Shown: positions 39,680-49,767 of the stretch, piece by piece
How positions within the stretch are numbered: the stretch's first letter is position 1
Layout: each line of letters opens with the position of its first letter
Assembly (NCBI GenBank): GCA_021234155.1
Contig: JAJEKV010000002.1
Coordinates: 44,259,203-44,323,202, forward strand
Direction: 5' to 3'
DNA from: Isoetes taiwanensis
Lineage: Eukaryota > Streptophyta > Lycopodiopsida > Isoetales > Isoetaceae
DNA length: 64,000 bases
Notes under the pieces: model-generated
The model's input: the letters and a program-made list of their open reading frames with translations, nothing else
The model's database searches: none
Told to the model about the DNA's origin: nothing
Made by a program: the position numbers and the translations under genes

Positions 39680-40530
39680 AGATCAAGCCTTGTTTTTTGT
39701 AATCCCTGGTTTCAATTTTTTTGGTAATAGTCCTTGTGACTATTCTTTGTAAAAAGTCGTATTTAATTAAAGTGGGATTCATTCCATTCCCATTTTTTTT
39801 TCGGAACCCTGTTAATTTACACAAAAAGAAGCACCCCGACCCGAAAACTGGCCATAATTGGAATTTTTGTCTATTAGTGTGCATCCAAGCTTTTCTTCCA
39901 GTTTTCTTGGATAGCGTGTCGAGAACAAGAACAATACAACGCAAACATGCATTAGACCTATCAAGTTCTAATTGAAAAAGATTCTTAGTTGAACATTTTG
40001 GCTCTATTTTCTTAGGTGGGTAGACAATAGATCACAAATTCCAACAAAAATTATGCAAATCGTTTACTTAATCACCCAAAAATACTAGTTTTGAGATACC
40101 TTATATTTATAAATGGGCTCATTACAATATATATTACAGTGGGTGAAGAGGCCATAGTGGTCGTATGGGCACAATCATTACACCCTCTTCACACATGAAC
40201 CACCTAGTGCAAAGGGCGCGTGGAGCTCTCTCCTAGTCACGGAGCAACTTATAGACGATAGAAATTTGTATGAGGAGTTCCTTTATGGGCCACGTGCTTG
40301 TATGTCCAACTGATGTTACCACCCTCTTCTCGGCACCTTTCTTTAATGAAATGATCTTTTCATTGCTCCCAAGCATGTACTATTTGGTCGAGATAAGGAC
40401 TGCAAGAGACAAAATCAAATTAGTCAAGTGATGCTACATGCAAAAAAAATAAAAATAAAACATAGTTCTTAGGGCCATTTTTTGAAAAAATGAGGCATGA
40501 GAAAAACTCAAAGGGAAAAACGAGGTTTTA
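39680..40530. other. Unassigned stretch
   Basis: No gene. The string AATAGTCCTTGTGACT at about 39726 recurs at about 43942 with further similarity (TTTGTAAA, TTAATTAAA). These may be ends of one old insertion covering 39.7-44 kb. Confidence 0.35.
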
Positions 40531-41195
40531 GGGGTCGGGAAGGCCTTTCACTTTCGAGTCGAGAAAAGGCAGCTCAAAGCGAAAAATGCAAGTTTTAGGG
40601 TCGAGAAGACCTTTCTCGACTTCTTGAGTCGAGAAAAGCTCAAAGCTTAAAAACCGGGTTTTATGGGTCGGAAGGCCTTTTCTCGACTCGAGTCGAGAAA
40701 GGCAGCCTCAAAGCTTAAAAACGCGGGTTTTATGGGTTAGAAGGCCTTTTCGATTTCATGAGTTGCGAGAAAAGGCGTCAACTCAAAGCCGAAAACAAGG
40801 TTTTATGGTGAAGGCCTTTTTCGACTTCGCAGTCGTGAAAGGCGACTCAAAGCGAAAAATGCAAGTTTTAGGAGTTGGAAGGCCTTTCGACTCATGGTCG
40901 AGAAAGGCGCTTTAAAAAAACGCGGGTTTTATGGGTCGAGGAAGGCCTTTCGACTTCGCGAGTCGAGAAAGGCAACTCAAAAGCCGTAAACGCGGCTTTT
41001 ATGGGTCGGAAGGCTTTTCTCGACTCATGGTCGAGAAAGGCAACCAAAGCGAAACACGGGTTTTATGGGTGGAAGGCCTTTCGACTCGAAGTCGAAGAAA
41101 GGCGACTCAAAGCTTAAAAATGCAAGTTTGAGGGCCTTTCTCATTTCGCAAGTCGAAAAAGGCAACTTCGAGTAAAAAAGGGCAATTTCAAAGCT
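40531..41195. repeat. Tandem repeat, about 9-10 units of about 70 bp
   Basis: Each unit has GAAGGCCTTTCTCGACT, a few bases, AGTCGAGAAAGGC, then CTCAAAGC(G/T)(A/T)AAAA and GCGGGTTTTATGGGTCG. CTCGACT/AGTCGAG makes each unit carry a hairpin. Units vary by small indels. Single stray units lie at about 43316-43353 and a related string at about 43855. Frames such as 40875-41117 and 40931-41131 are repeat-derived. Confidence 0.9.
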
Positions 41196-43480
41196 CGAGT
41201 CCCAGAAGGTCGAAAATGAATAACCTTCAAACATCCTATGTATTTTCTATGAAAAAATACCCTCCCCATAAATTTCCCTCATTATTTTCCATAAAAAAAA
41301 TAGACCCTCCCCATGTATTATCTAATGGACACATATCAGATGGACCCTCCCCTTTCTAATAGACCATACCATATAGCTATATGAAGAGGGGACCATTGGG
41401 CTCATATTTAGCTATGTAAAGAGTAATGCCTAATGCACATGTAAATAGCAACATATGCACCTATAATGCACATTATAACCTACTATGCATTAAATCTATT
41501 AATAAGCATTAGACCTATATATTAATATGTACTTGTATCAATAGCCCATGGTTGAATTTTAAACTTTGGTACATACCTTTGAGACAGAAGATCCTTTTGT
41601 ACCACTTGGAAGAAGCTCCCCAACGCCATAGCTCCAATGGACACTATGTACCACTTGGAAATAGCTCCCCAACGCCATAACTCCAAAGACCAAAAAACAT
41701 CTTATGTATTTTTTCCAATGGACACCATATATTCTCTACGAAAAAATAGACCATCCCCTTGTATTTTCTACGAAAAAATAGACCCTCCTTATGTATCTTG
41801 GAATGGACACTATATGCTATGTATTTTCTAGGTATACGTATAGAAAACAAATGGACCCTCTCCTATTTTTGAACGAGGCATTTTTTTTATTTTAATGTTT
41901 ACCCTTTTTAATATATTAATGTTTACCCCGCCTTTTTTTTATATTAATGTTTACCCTTTTTAATATAATATATTAATGTTTACCCCGCCTTTTTTTCCCG
42001 CCTATACTTGAAATTTAAAATTTGGTACATACCTTTGGGTCTGTTCTTCTGAGTGGCTCTAATCTGCTTCCGGAGTGTTAGCATCCTCGATACCTTCAAA
42101 CAAATCTTCAAAGATACTTTAATCAATCTCTCCGATATCTGATCGTTGATGGGAGCTCTCTTCATCGATCTGTTCATGGCTTCCAGCTTCCGGCTTGCCT
42201 TGCATCTTCCCTTGCTCCAGCCTTGCATCCGAGAAAAAGGGGCGGCTCTGCTCTACTTTTCTGTATCTATCGAATGATGGAATGGGGCTCTACTCTACTT
42301 TTCTGTATCTACCGAGAAAAAGGGGCGGCTCTTGCCGAAATGGTGGAAGCTTGTTCTGCCCTCCATTTTTCGTCAGAAACAGAGTATTCAGATAAGGGAT
42401 ATCCGACAACAGGGAGCCTCTTAAGGACGTCGGAACTGAGGCCTGCTTAGCGGCTATGGCGCTGGCCTGAGATCCGCCATCTCCAGGCATACATTTGCAG
42501 AGGTACAATGCGACCAAGGCCCGGGCCGAAAGCTCCGTTTTCCTTCTAGCTCTAACCAGAAGAGCACTGATTTGGAGAAGAACCAATTCTTAGTAGAAGA
42601 ATCGATTTGAAGCAGAGACCCTCAGAAGCAGAAGAGTTGAAGCAGAGCGTGCAGAAGAACCGCTTTGACGGAGAGCTTGCAGAAGCAAAAGGTTTGAAGC
42701 ACCAGCCTAATGGGGCCATAGCCGTTGAATCTGCTCCTGCCGTGTTGGAGTAAGTGTTGAATCTGCTCCTGCCGTGTTGAATCTGCTCCAGCTGTAATCC
42801 ATCCTTAATCCTTTGCTTCTTCCGGCACCTTCCTCAGAATCTCGCTCCGGCTTCCAGGCACGACTCTGCCGCTTCCACTCTGCCGCCCCCTCAACCAGTC
42901 TGTGCGCTTCCCTTTTTGGCTCCACGTTGCCGTGTCTGCTGCATTCCCCTGATCGGATTTCACACCACTTTCCAAGGTTAGACCATGTGTAGACGTTTTC
43001 CATCTTCTGGATGAACAGAGCCAAGATGTAGACGATTTTGATGTCGCCAAAGACTTTGTTGATTAAGATTTGGAGCTTTTGAAGACGAGGAAGCTTAGAG
43101 CCAAATAAAGGTATGTTGCCAAATAAAGGTATGTTGCAGATTTCTTGCTATGATCTGGCTTTTTTTTGTAGAATCTGTTGTTTTGATGCACGCTTGGAAA
43201 ATAGGAGGCGATGTGAAGCCAGCGATGCCGGCTAAGGAAGCGACCAAGGAAACCAAGCTTCTGATTAACAAAAAGTTCTTCCTTTTTCCTTCTCAAAGCT
43301 ACTGCAGTCTTTTGTGAAGGCCTTCTGCCTTCTCGACTAATGAGTCGAGAAGGTTGAGAATTTTATTTTAGTAATAATTTATTTTATTTTTTTAATATAA
43401 TATTTAATTTTTATTTTTAATATGAAATTTAATTTCTTTCTTTAATTTATAATATTTATTTCTTAATTATATATTTTTTA
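41196..43480. other. Repeat-rich unassigned stretch
   Basis: It holds several short tandem duplications: ACTTGGAA.(A/T)AGCTCCCCAACGCC at 41602 and 41653; ATATTAATGTTTACCC at about 41911-41990; a 60-bp unit around GGGGCGGCTCT and CTACTTTTCTGTATCTA at 42239-42332; GTTGAATCTGCTCC three times at 42724-42790; and GCCAAATAAAGGTATGTT twice at 43099-43135. No frame carries a recognisable motif. This may be a non-coding LTR-type element, unproven. Confidence 0.5.
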
Positions 43481-43800
43481 AAGGCAGATCCTCTCCCCCT
43501 CCAAACTCTCCTTGCCCCTAACCCTCCCCCTTTGCCTCGCCTTCCATCATCTTCTCCTTCCCTCCCTCTCTTTCTAAACCCCTTTTGCCCCTTTGCCTAA
43601 ACCCCTTTCCCTAAACCCCTTCCCTCTCCTCTCTCATGCCTCTCTCCCCTCCCCTATCCCCTGCCTCTCCTACCTCTCCCTTGTGCCTCCTTCCTCCTAC
43701 CTCTCCCTTGCTCCTTTGCCTCTTTCCCTCCGTCCCTCCCTCCCTTCCATCTCCCCTTCCTTCCTATCATTCTTTCTCCACCGTCTCCCCTTTTTTTCTC
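43481..43800. repeat. C/T-rich low-complexity tract
   Basis: The plus strand is almost entirely pyrimidine (CCCTCTCC, CCCCTTTGCC and similar). Open frames at 43593-43893 are consequences of composition. Confidence 0.85.
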
Positions 43801-44440
43801 AGATTGCTCTTTGTGAATGTTGTTGTTGTTTTATTACGAAAAAATTCCCATTTTCAGCTCGAGTCCCAAAATTCGAGATTTGACCCACTTTAATTAAATG
43901 TGACTTTAAAGCTTTTTAATTAAATACAGAACTTGTTTTGCAATAGTCCTTGTGACTCCATTTTTTGTAAAGCTTTTTCATTAATGACAGAACTCCTCTT
44001 CTCTACAGCTGTTGTGACTATTTTTTTTGCTTTAACGTTCTACGAAGTTTCCATCGTTCTTTTAGTTAATCAACTATTTCTATCCTTTTCTCAGATAGAT
44101 ATAAGAAACATGTTTGGTATTTAGTTTGCAACTCAAGTTTTTGGTGCAACTCAAGTTAATGACAGTTTTTGTCATTAATTATAAAATGCAAAGTACAATT
44201 ACTGAAATAGTATACCAAAACAAACATTAAAGGCAACAAGGAATTTCAAGGTGCAGAATTTATGATCTGCACACTAACAAAATATGGTAACCAGCAACCA
44301 ATAGGAAAATATGTTCGGAGTATTTTTCTTTAAATGCATCTTGAAGCATCCGGAAGCATTCGCCAAAAATTTCGGATGTTGGTCCGTAAACCTCTTAAAC
44401 AATACCATCTGCATGAAATGAACACTAAACTATTAGGTGT
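43801..44440. other. Unassigned stretch
   Basis: No gene supported. Contains the second AATAGTCCTTGTGACT string (about 43942) and a related TGTTGTGACTATTTTTTTTG at about 44009. Confidence 0.35.
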
Positions 44441-45056
44441 GTATACCACATCAAACCATGCACCATACCATGCCCCACACTATCATATTCACCGTAACCA
44501 GCACATCCCACCACACACCACACCATTCACCACACACCCCACCACACACCACACCATTCACACACCATACACCATAGACCATACACCAACTATCATATTC
44601 ACTGAACGAAAGCATCCCATCACACACCACACCATTCACCACACACCCCACCACACACCACACCATTCACCACACACCATACACCATAGACCATACACCA
44701 ACTATCATATTCACCGAGCCTAGCAAATCCACCACACACCACACCATTCACCACACACCATACACCATACACCAAATGGTGGAGTGTGGAGCGGTGGTGG
44801 AGGGGTGGTGGTGGGGGACAGTGTGTGGGTGTGGTGGTGGTGGGGTGTGGTGGTGGGGGGGGTGGTGGTGGTGCGTGGTAGTGGTGTGTGGTGGTATGAT
44901 GTGGTGTGGTGGAGTGTGGTGGTGGGGTGTGGTGGTGGTGGTGTGATGTTGTGGTGGTGGTGGTGGTGTGGTGTGGTGTTATGGATTGTGGTGTGATGTG
45001 GTGTGGTGGAGTGTGGTGGTGGTGGTGAAGTGTGGTGGAGGGGTGTGGTGTGGTAC
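44440..45056. repeat. CA-rich tract facing a GT-rich tract (giant imperfect hairpin)
   Basis: 44450-44772 is built of CACCACACACC and CACCATTCACC units, including a larger duplication (ACTATCATATTCAC at about 44589 and 44700). From 44776 to 45052 the plus strand is GTGGTGG/GTGTGGT. The two halves are roughly complementary, so the block can fold on itself over several hundred bases. All frames through it (His/Thr/Pro or Val/Trp/Gly-rich) are artefacts. Confidence 0.9.
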
Positions 45057-45530
45057 AAGGTCACAAAATATATCACGAAACAATCAAGTAACTGTTTTTG
45101 ATTGACCAAAAGGGTACAAGGCTTCTTTAAATCGTAAATCTTTTTCTTCAAAAAAAAAAAAAAACTTACATAGTCATAAAGTATACTATCAAGAGTATAC
45201 TATTCAAGATAGTGTCATTTACACATTCCTTATGATAGGAAATGTGAACACAAATGTGAACAAAAGATATATATATATAAGCTTGTTACATAGTTCATCT
45301 TGCAAAATCAGATACTCGGACTCATGATCTCTTAAATCGAGGATCTGGCCTGGCCGATACGTTCTTTTGATTGGCATCACAATGCATGACCAAAGCATCT
45401 ATTAGAAATTGTCGTCCGATTGACAGGCGTATTCATGAGAGAACCATTTAGATGTAATCCGTGACATCCATAAATAAGGTTAGAAATATTTAAAGGAACA
45501 TGAGATGCAAGACATACAAGGGAAGGCATA
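45057..45530. other. Spacer left of the second Ulp1 remnant
   Basis: No gene. Probably the degraded 3' flank of the minus-strand protease. Confidence 0.35.
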
Positions 45531-46240
45531 CAACTTACTTGCATATCTCTACCGAGACAAGAGCTTCAACATATTTGTGCATAAATCCCATCACATACAA
45601 CCCACATGATGTTAAATCGGGGCTCTTTGTGGCACCTCTACTTGCTGAATCCGATTAACATTATTTCTCTTCATGAAATCGACGCCTCTAGATACTTGAC
45701 CGTCGATGTGGTTAACATTTGTGTGTGCAGCGACCTACATATCACTAAATTTAGCAGACCTAATTAGCGAAGAAAAAGCAAAGCAACAACTTAAAAGTAT
45801 TACATACCCTTTGATTGCTTTCTCGCTAGGTCGATAACCCGTAAGAGGATTCAAGACGGAATTCAGTGCGTGTAGGATCTTGAATCGATGGTGCGGCGTA
45901 AAAAATAGCCAAAGACAAAATGGTCATTCTCAAGGATAGGTGCAAGGATATGATGGCATTTAGCTACCACAATCCCCTTCATCCCTGATTTCACTATTTC
46001 AATGACATTCAATTGATCCTTCAAATTGATTCACCCTTTTTTTTCTTCTTTGGTAGCTTCTCTAAACCTTATATAGTTGTAAGCGGGATAAAAAGATTTT
46101 GCTCTTCCACTGAAAGGCAATGTCTCATACAAGCACTGGATTATATTAAGATTAACATTAGAGACAAGGAATAGCAACAAATACTGTTTCCGGTTACAAA
46201 CGGTTATTACCGCCATAAAGATCCACTAAGCGGCTACTCA
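45531..46240 (-). pseudogene. Second Ulp1-type (C48) protease remnant
   Basis: On the minus strand: MAVITVCNRKQYLLLF, LNIIQCLYETLPFSGRAKSF, YPAYNYIRF, then LKDQLNVIEIVKSGMKGIVV, AKCHHILAPILENDHFVFGY and FLRRTIDSRSY. An intron ending ATATGTAG leads to VAAHTNVNHIDGQVSRGVDF, MKRNNVNRIQQVEVPQRAP, then after a shift DLTSCGLYVMGFMHKYVEAL. NDHFVFGY carries the catalytic His, and VPQRAPDLTSCG the oxyanion Gln and catalytic Cys. It resembles the protease at 27787-28905 (DSCGLYVAAYMQKFVDTI) but is clearly diverged. No HAD or transposase piece is adjacent within about 1 kb. Frame changes make it a pseudogene. Confidence 0.7.
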
Positions 46241-46365
46241 TTTTAGAGTTAGTTGCACATACAATTGCTATGTCGATGCAACCACTTTCATTTCAGTGAC
46301 CCAGTTCTTGAATGGCGTGAATTCCATAAGTTTATCCTTGTCATCATTTACATTGTCGATCCAAG

Positions 46366-46653
46366 ATGTTAGTGTCATATTAACAATTGATCCATGACAA
46401 TAAAGCATAAATTGATACCTTCCAATCTGTTTCCAAAGTGGTTTAGACCCTGAAAAAACGAGTAAAATATAATAAGCTCATCAAGTATAAGTAAGTCACA
46501 ACTTCCTGTTTAAGTAAGTCAATGTTAGTGTCATATTAACAATTGATCCATGACAATAAAGCATAATTTGATACCTTCCAATCTACGTTTCAAAGTTGGT
46601 TTAGACCCTGCAAAAACGAGTAAAATATAATAAGCTATCAAGTATAAGAAAGT
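46366..46653. repeat. Tandem duplication, 156-bp period
   Basis: ATGTTAGTGTCATATTAACA starts at 46366 and 46522. Both units share ATTGATCCATGACAATAAAG, ATACCTTCCAATCT, GGTTTAGACCCTG and AACGAGTAAAATATAATAAG. Divergence is small. Confidence 0.9.
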
Positions 46654-48060
46654 CAATTGTGACGTTCCACATATTTATACGCATATTTAAGTATAAATAC
46701 ATGACATCGCCACTATGGATAATTAATGGCACATTAATTAGTCATAAGCTAGGGTTAGCTATGTTAATAATTAAATTATAAAGGTGGAAACCTAACCCAA
46801 AACCCTAATTCGAATTTAGGGCTTATCCTAATATTAAAAAGGGCTAAAAATACCAAATTAGCTAATTATTGACATGTCACCTCGCCCAAATCGATTGGGC
46901 AAGGTAGGGTTTCTATTTTGGACACCCAAATTAGGGCTTTTGTGCCCCAATTCGAATTGGGGGAGCAATTGGGGATGGAGGAGGAGGAGCAAAGACCTCG
47001 GGGCACCCTTCAAACAAATCGAGATGGAGCCATCCCAAGCCCGGATTCGCCGGTTGCTAGTCTATAGCTTAGCTGTGTTATCATGAGGGTAGCCCTGTTG
47101 GGAACTTGTTGTGTGTATTTCTTCTATTTCTCCTGTGTTCTCTATGCTTTTTACCTATAGGAACTAACCCTTGATTGTAAAGGTAAGTTCTCTTTATATT
47201 CTCGGTCTCGGGTTTGCTCTTAAAGGATGGATTGATAGTTCTTTGCATAGTATTACTCTGGAAATGGGGGAATTAAGGGGGGTAGAGACCTCTGAGCCAT
47301 GATAGTAGGATGCTCCTAGGTAGATCCATGTACTTCCCATTAGATGCGGCCTGTGCACAAGAGCCCACCGAGTCGTGGATGCTATGGAGTGACTTAGCAC
47401 CAAATAAGGGACACATTTGGTGAAGCGGGGTGGGGTCTTGCACAACATAAAAGGCTCCCGAGACTCCTACAAGGACTAGGCCTAATAGCCGGCCAAAGGA
47501 GTTAGGCGCCGATCCGTGCCGTGTATGGGTCCGACAGCCCCTGGGTACGAGGTGTGGACCCAAGATGGGGCAGCCCCCTGCACTTTGAGTAGATTTAGGG
47601 CGCAGTAAGTCCGGGCACGATGCAGGGTCGCCGATGCGCGGCACGATTCTCTAGTCCACCCATGGAACCACCGCGGATCCCCGAAGGGGACACTTCCCCC
47701 ACCGCCTCATCGGACGGGCTTCATGAACCCCCGTAGTAGGCTCAGAGGGTGATACCTTGAGTCCGCATGTCCGAAGGCTATAGTGACGCCATAGCATGAT
47801 TCGACTCATCCGCAAAGTGTGCAATGTGAGGGGCGGATGGAGTGGACAACCCTAGCTAATGTTTTATGCCAGCCAACGCCATGTCAAGATTCGGGTCCGG
47901 CTGATCTCTTGAGACCTAGCCGCCACCGATCCTCAATGGAGTCCGAGGGGTAGAACCATGGGTTTGGGGTGTTTTCCTTAGTATTAAATGCATATCCTTT
48001 GTTGTTGTCACTTGATGGATGTGCCACCCCCGTGGTGGTAAATTATGATATGATTATGTG
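46654..48060. other. Unassigned higher-GC block, possibly LTR-like
   Basis: It begins TGTGACGTTCCACATATTTA, which could be an LTR start, but I find no matching end, primer-binding site or second LTR. Frames such as 47194-47644 minus have no family motif. Confidence 0.3.
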
Positions 48061-48725
48061 GTGCTAACCTTGTATTCACCTGGGGATAGGTTCCAGACGC
48101 ATGAAACTATTTTTTCAGACGATAAAGTGCAAAAACACATTATTTTTGTATTTAATACCTCGCCCGACGGAAAAAAGTTTAAACCTAAAAGCTGCCGCTT
48201 TAAAACTTTCTTTCTTCAGCGTAGTTGTCTAAGTTTTAAACGCGAATCCCCTCACGGCTTCGGGTAAGTTTAAAGTTTAATGTTCGCTACGCGGAAACTT
48301 ATTTCGCCAGCCGGATAAAGGTTAAACACGCCAAACTTTTTTGTTCGGTGAAGCATTCTTTGCGTTTACGCTTACGCTGAAGGCTCGGTTCGGGTTTAAA
48401 GCAGGTTTTCACACGCCGAAGTTTTCTATATATATTTCGAGGCCGAACAAAAAATTTGGCGTAAGGATCCTGACTGTTTCGCCTTACGCCGAAGATGTTT
48501 TTCAGAGTTTAAACAGCTCATTTCGCTTTACGCTGAACTATATTTCCTGTGAGGGTTACCGTTGAAAACGCTTGTGTGACGCGAACCCGTGAAGTTTAAA
48601 CAGTTGTTTTCGCTACGCCGAAAGTTTTCGACGCCGGAAATTTTTAGTTATTTTTGATCGATTAAACGCCAAATTTGTGCCAGATCAAACTAAAAATAAC
48701 GATATGCGATAAAACGATACGCGAT
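48061..48725. repeat. Dispersed short motif ACGC(C/T)GAA with GTTTAAA
   Basis: The strings ACGCCGAAG, ACGCTGAA, CTACGCGGAAA, TACGCCGAAAG and GTTTAAA recur at irregular spacing across about 550 bp, with no fixed period. Coding frames here lack motifs. Confidence 0.5.
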
Positions 48726-49385
48726 TGAACCTATCCCTCGTATTCACGCCTTCCGCGTTTTAGGAGCCCCATTGAAGGCGTGGGCGAATGACCCCTCAGG
48801 TCCTTCACTTGAGCATCTTCATAGATGGCCCGAAAGTTAGACGGAGGCTCCCCGCCGCGGGCGCAGTTGGTCGCCATGGGAGGGGAAAGTCCTCGATGTA
48901 TACGCCCGAGGGTCGATATGTTCGTGTGAGCGTCATAAGCGGTATCGTGAGCCATGATTCCGGGGTTGACCGGAATCATAGCACTGACCAAATCTTTGAC
49001 CCGTTAGTTCGGTAGTTGAGTGGGAGTTTAAGCTAATTGGACTGCTTAACTTTTTGGTGATTTAGTTTTGTGCTAGGTGGATGTAATAAATTGTGAGTTT
49101 TAGGAAGTTTAGGGCGATTTTGGAGGGAAAAAGTTGTGACTGGAGGACCCAAGTTTGGAAGGGCTATAACTTTTTGTAGGTAGTTCGGATGAAGGCAAAA
49201 ATGGCTCCAATGGATCGGACACCTCCCAAATACCCTAAGGGGCACGTCTCCCGAGGTCGAAAAGACAATAGGCCGCCGAAAAATCAAAAGGGGCGCTGCT
49301 GTCTTTGGAGGTGTTTTTCTCGACGAACTGAAGCCGTATAAGGATCGCAGAGCCCCATACGGTCCGGCCCAGATAAAAATACTGT
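48726..49385. other. Unassigned stretch
   Basis: No gene or repeat I can support. The minus-strand frame 49033-49617 is partly driven by the SINE duplication to its right. Confidence 0.35.
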
Positions 49386-49619
49386 CAGATTTTTTTTTTT
49401 TTTTAAGTTTTTTTTTCCCTTTCCACCCACGTTTTGAACCCGTGATCTCCCACTTCCAACCCAACACTCTTTCCATCTTGCCAACTGCCCCATACGGTCC
49501 GCCGTATAAAAATACGCGTCCGTTTTTTTTTTTTTTTAAGTTTTTTTTTCCCTTTCCACCCACGTTTTGAACCCGTGATCTCCCACTTCCAACCCAACAC
49601 TCTTTCCATCTTGCCAACT
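49386..49619 (-). repeat. Two tandem tRNA-derived SINE copies
   Basis: On the minus strand each copy starts AGTTGGCAAGATGGAAAGAG (A-box-like TGGCAAGATGG), then about 30 nt later has CACGGGTTCAAAACG (B-box-like GGTTCAAA). Both end in GGAAAGGGAAAAAAAAACTT and a long A-run. Copies span 49619-49521 and 49486-49387 and are almost identical over about 85 bp. Box spacing fits RNA polymerase III type 2 promoters. They are too short and degenerate for functional tRNAs. Confidence 0.65.
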
Positions 49620-49700
49620 ATGTTTATATAGATGTTCTACTACTTTGTTATACATATCTAATATTCTGTTTTGTCCTGTTAGCAGCTCTTTTAAGAAAAA

Positions 49701-49767
49701 GGTACATCATGGAATTGAACCCCTGACCTTCTGCACCCAAGCCAACACCTTTACCAATGAGCAACTT
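49701..49767 (-). repeat. tRNA-like SINE head or tRNA pseudogene
   Basis: On the minus strand GTTGCTCATTGGTAAAGG contains an A-box-like element. CAGGGGTTCAATTCCATG contains a perfect B-box core (GGTTCAATTCC). TTTTT shortly after could act as a pol III terminator. A clean cloverleaf with a full acceptor stem is not evident. Confidence 0.55.

Noticed and set aside
41637-42586. Short frames between the satellite and the CT-rich tract
   Set aside because: They overlap tandem duplications and have no domain motif or conserved composition.
44334-45151. His/Thr/Pro-rich and Val/Trp/Gly-rich frames
   Set aside because: These are translations of CA and GT simple repeats.
46654-48725. Complete LTR retrotransposon
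   Set aside because: Only a TGTGACG-type start was seen. There is no second LTR, primer-binding site, polypurine tract or pol motif.
49701-49767. Functional tRNA gene
   Set aside because: A- and B-boxes are present, but no full cloverleaf with a paired acceptor stem can be drawn.
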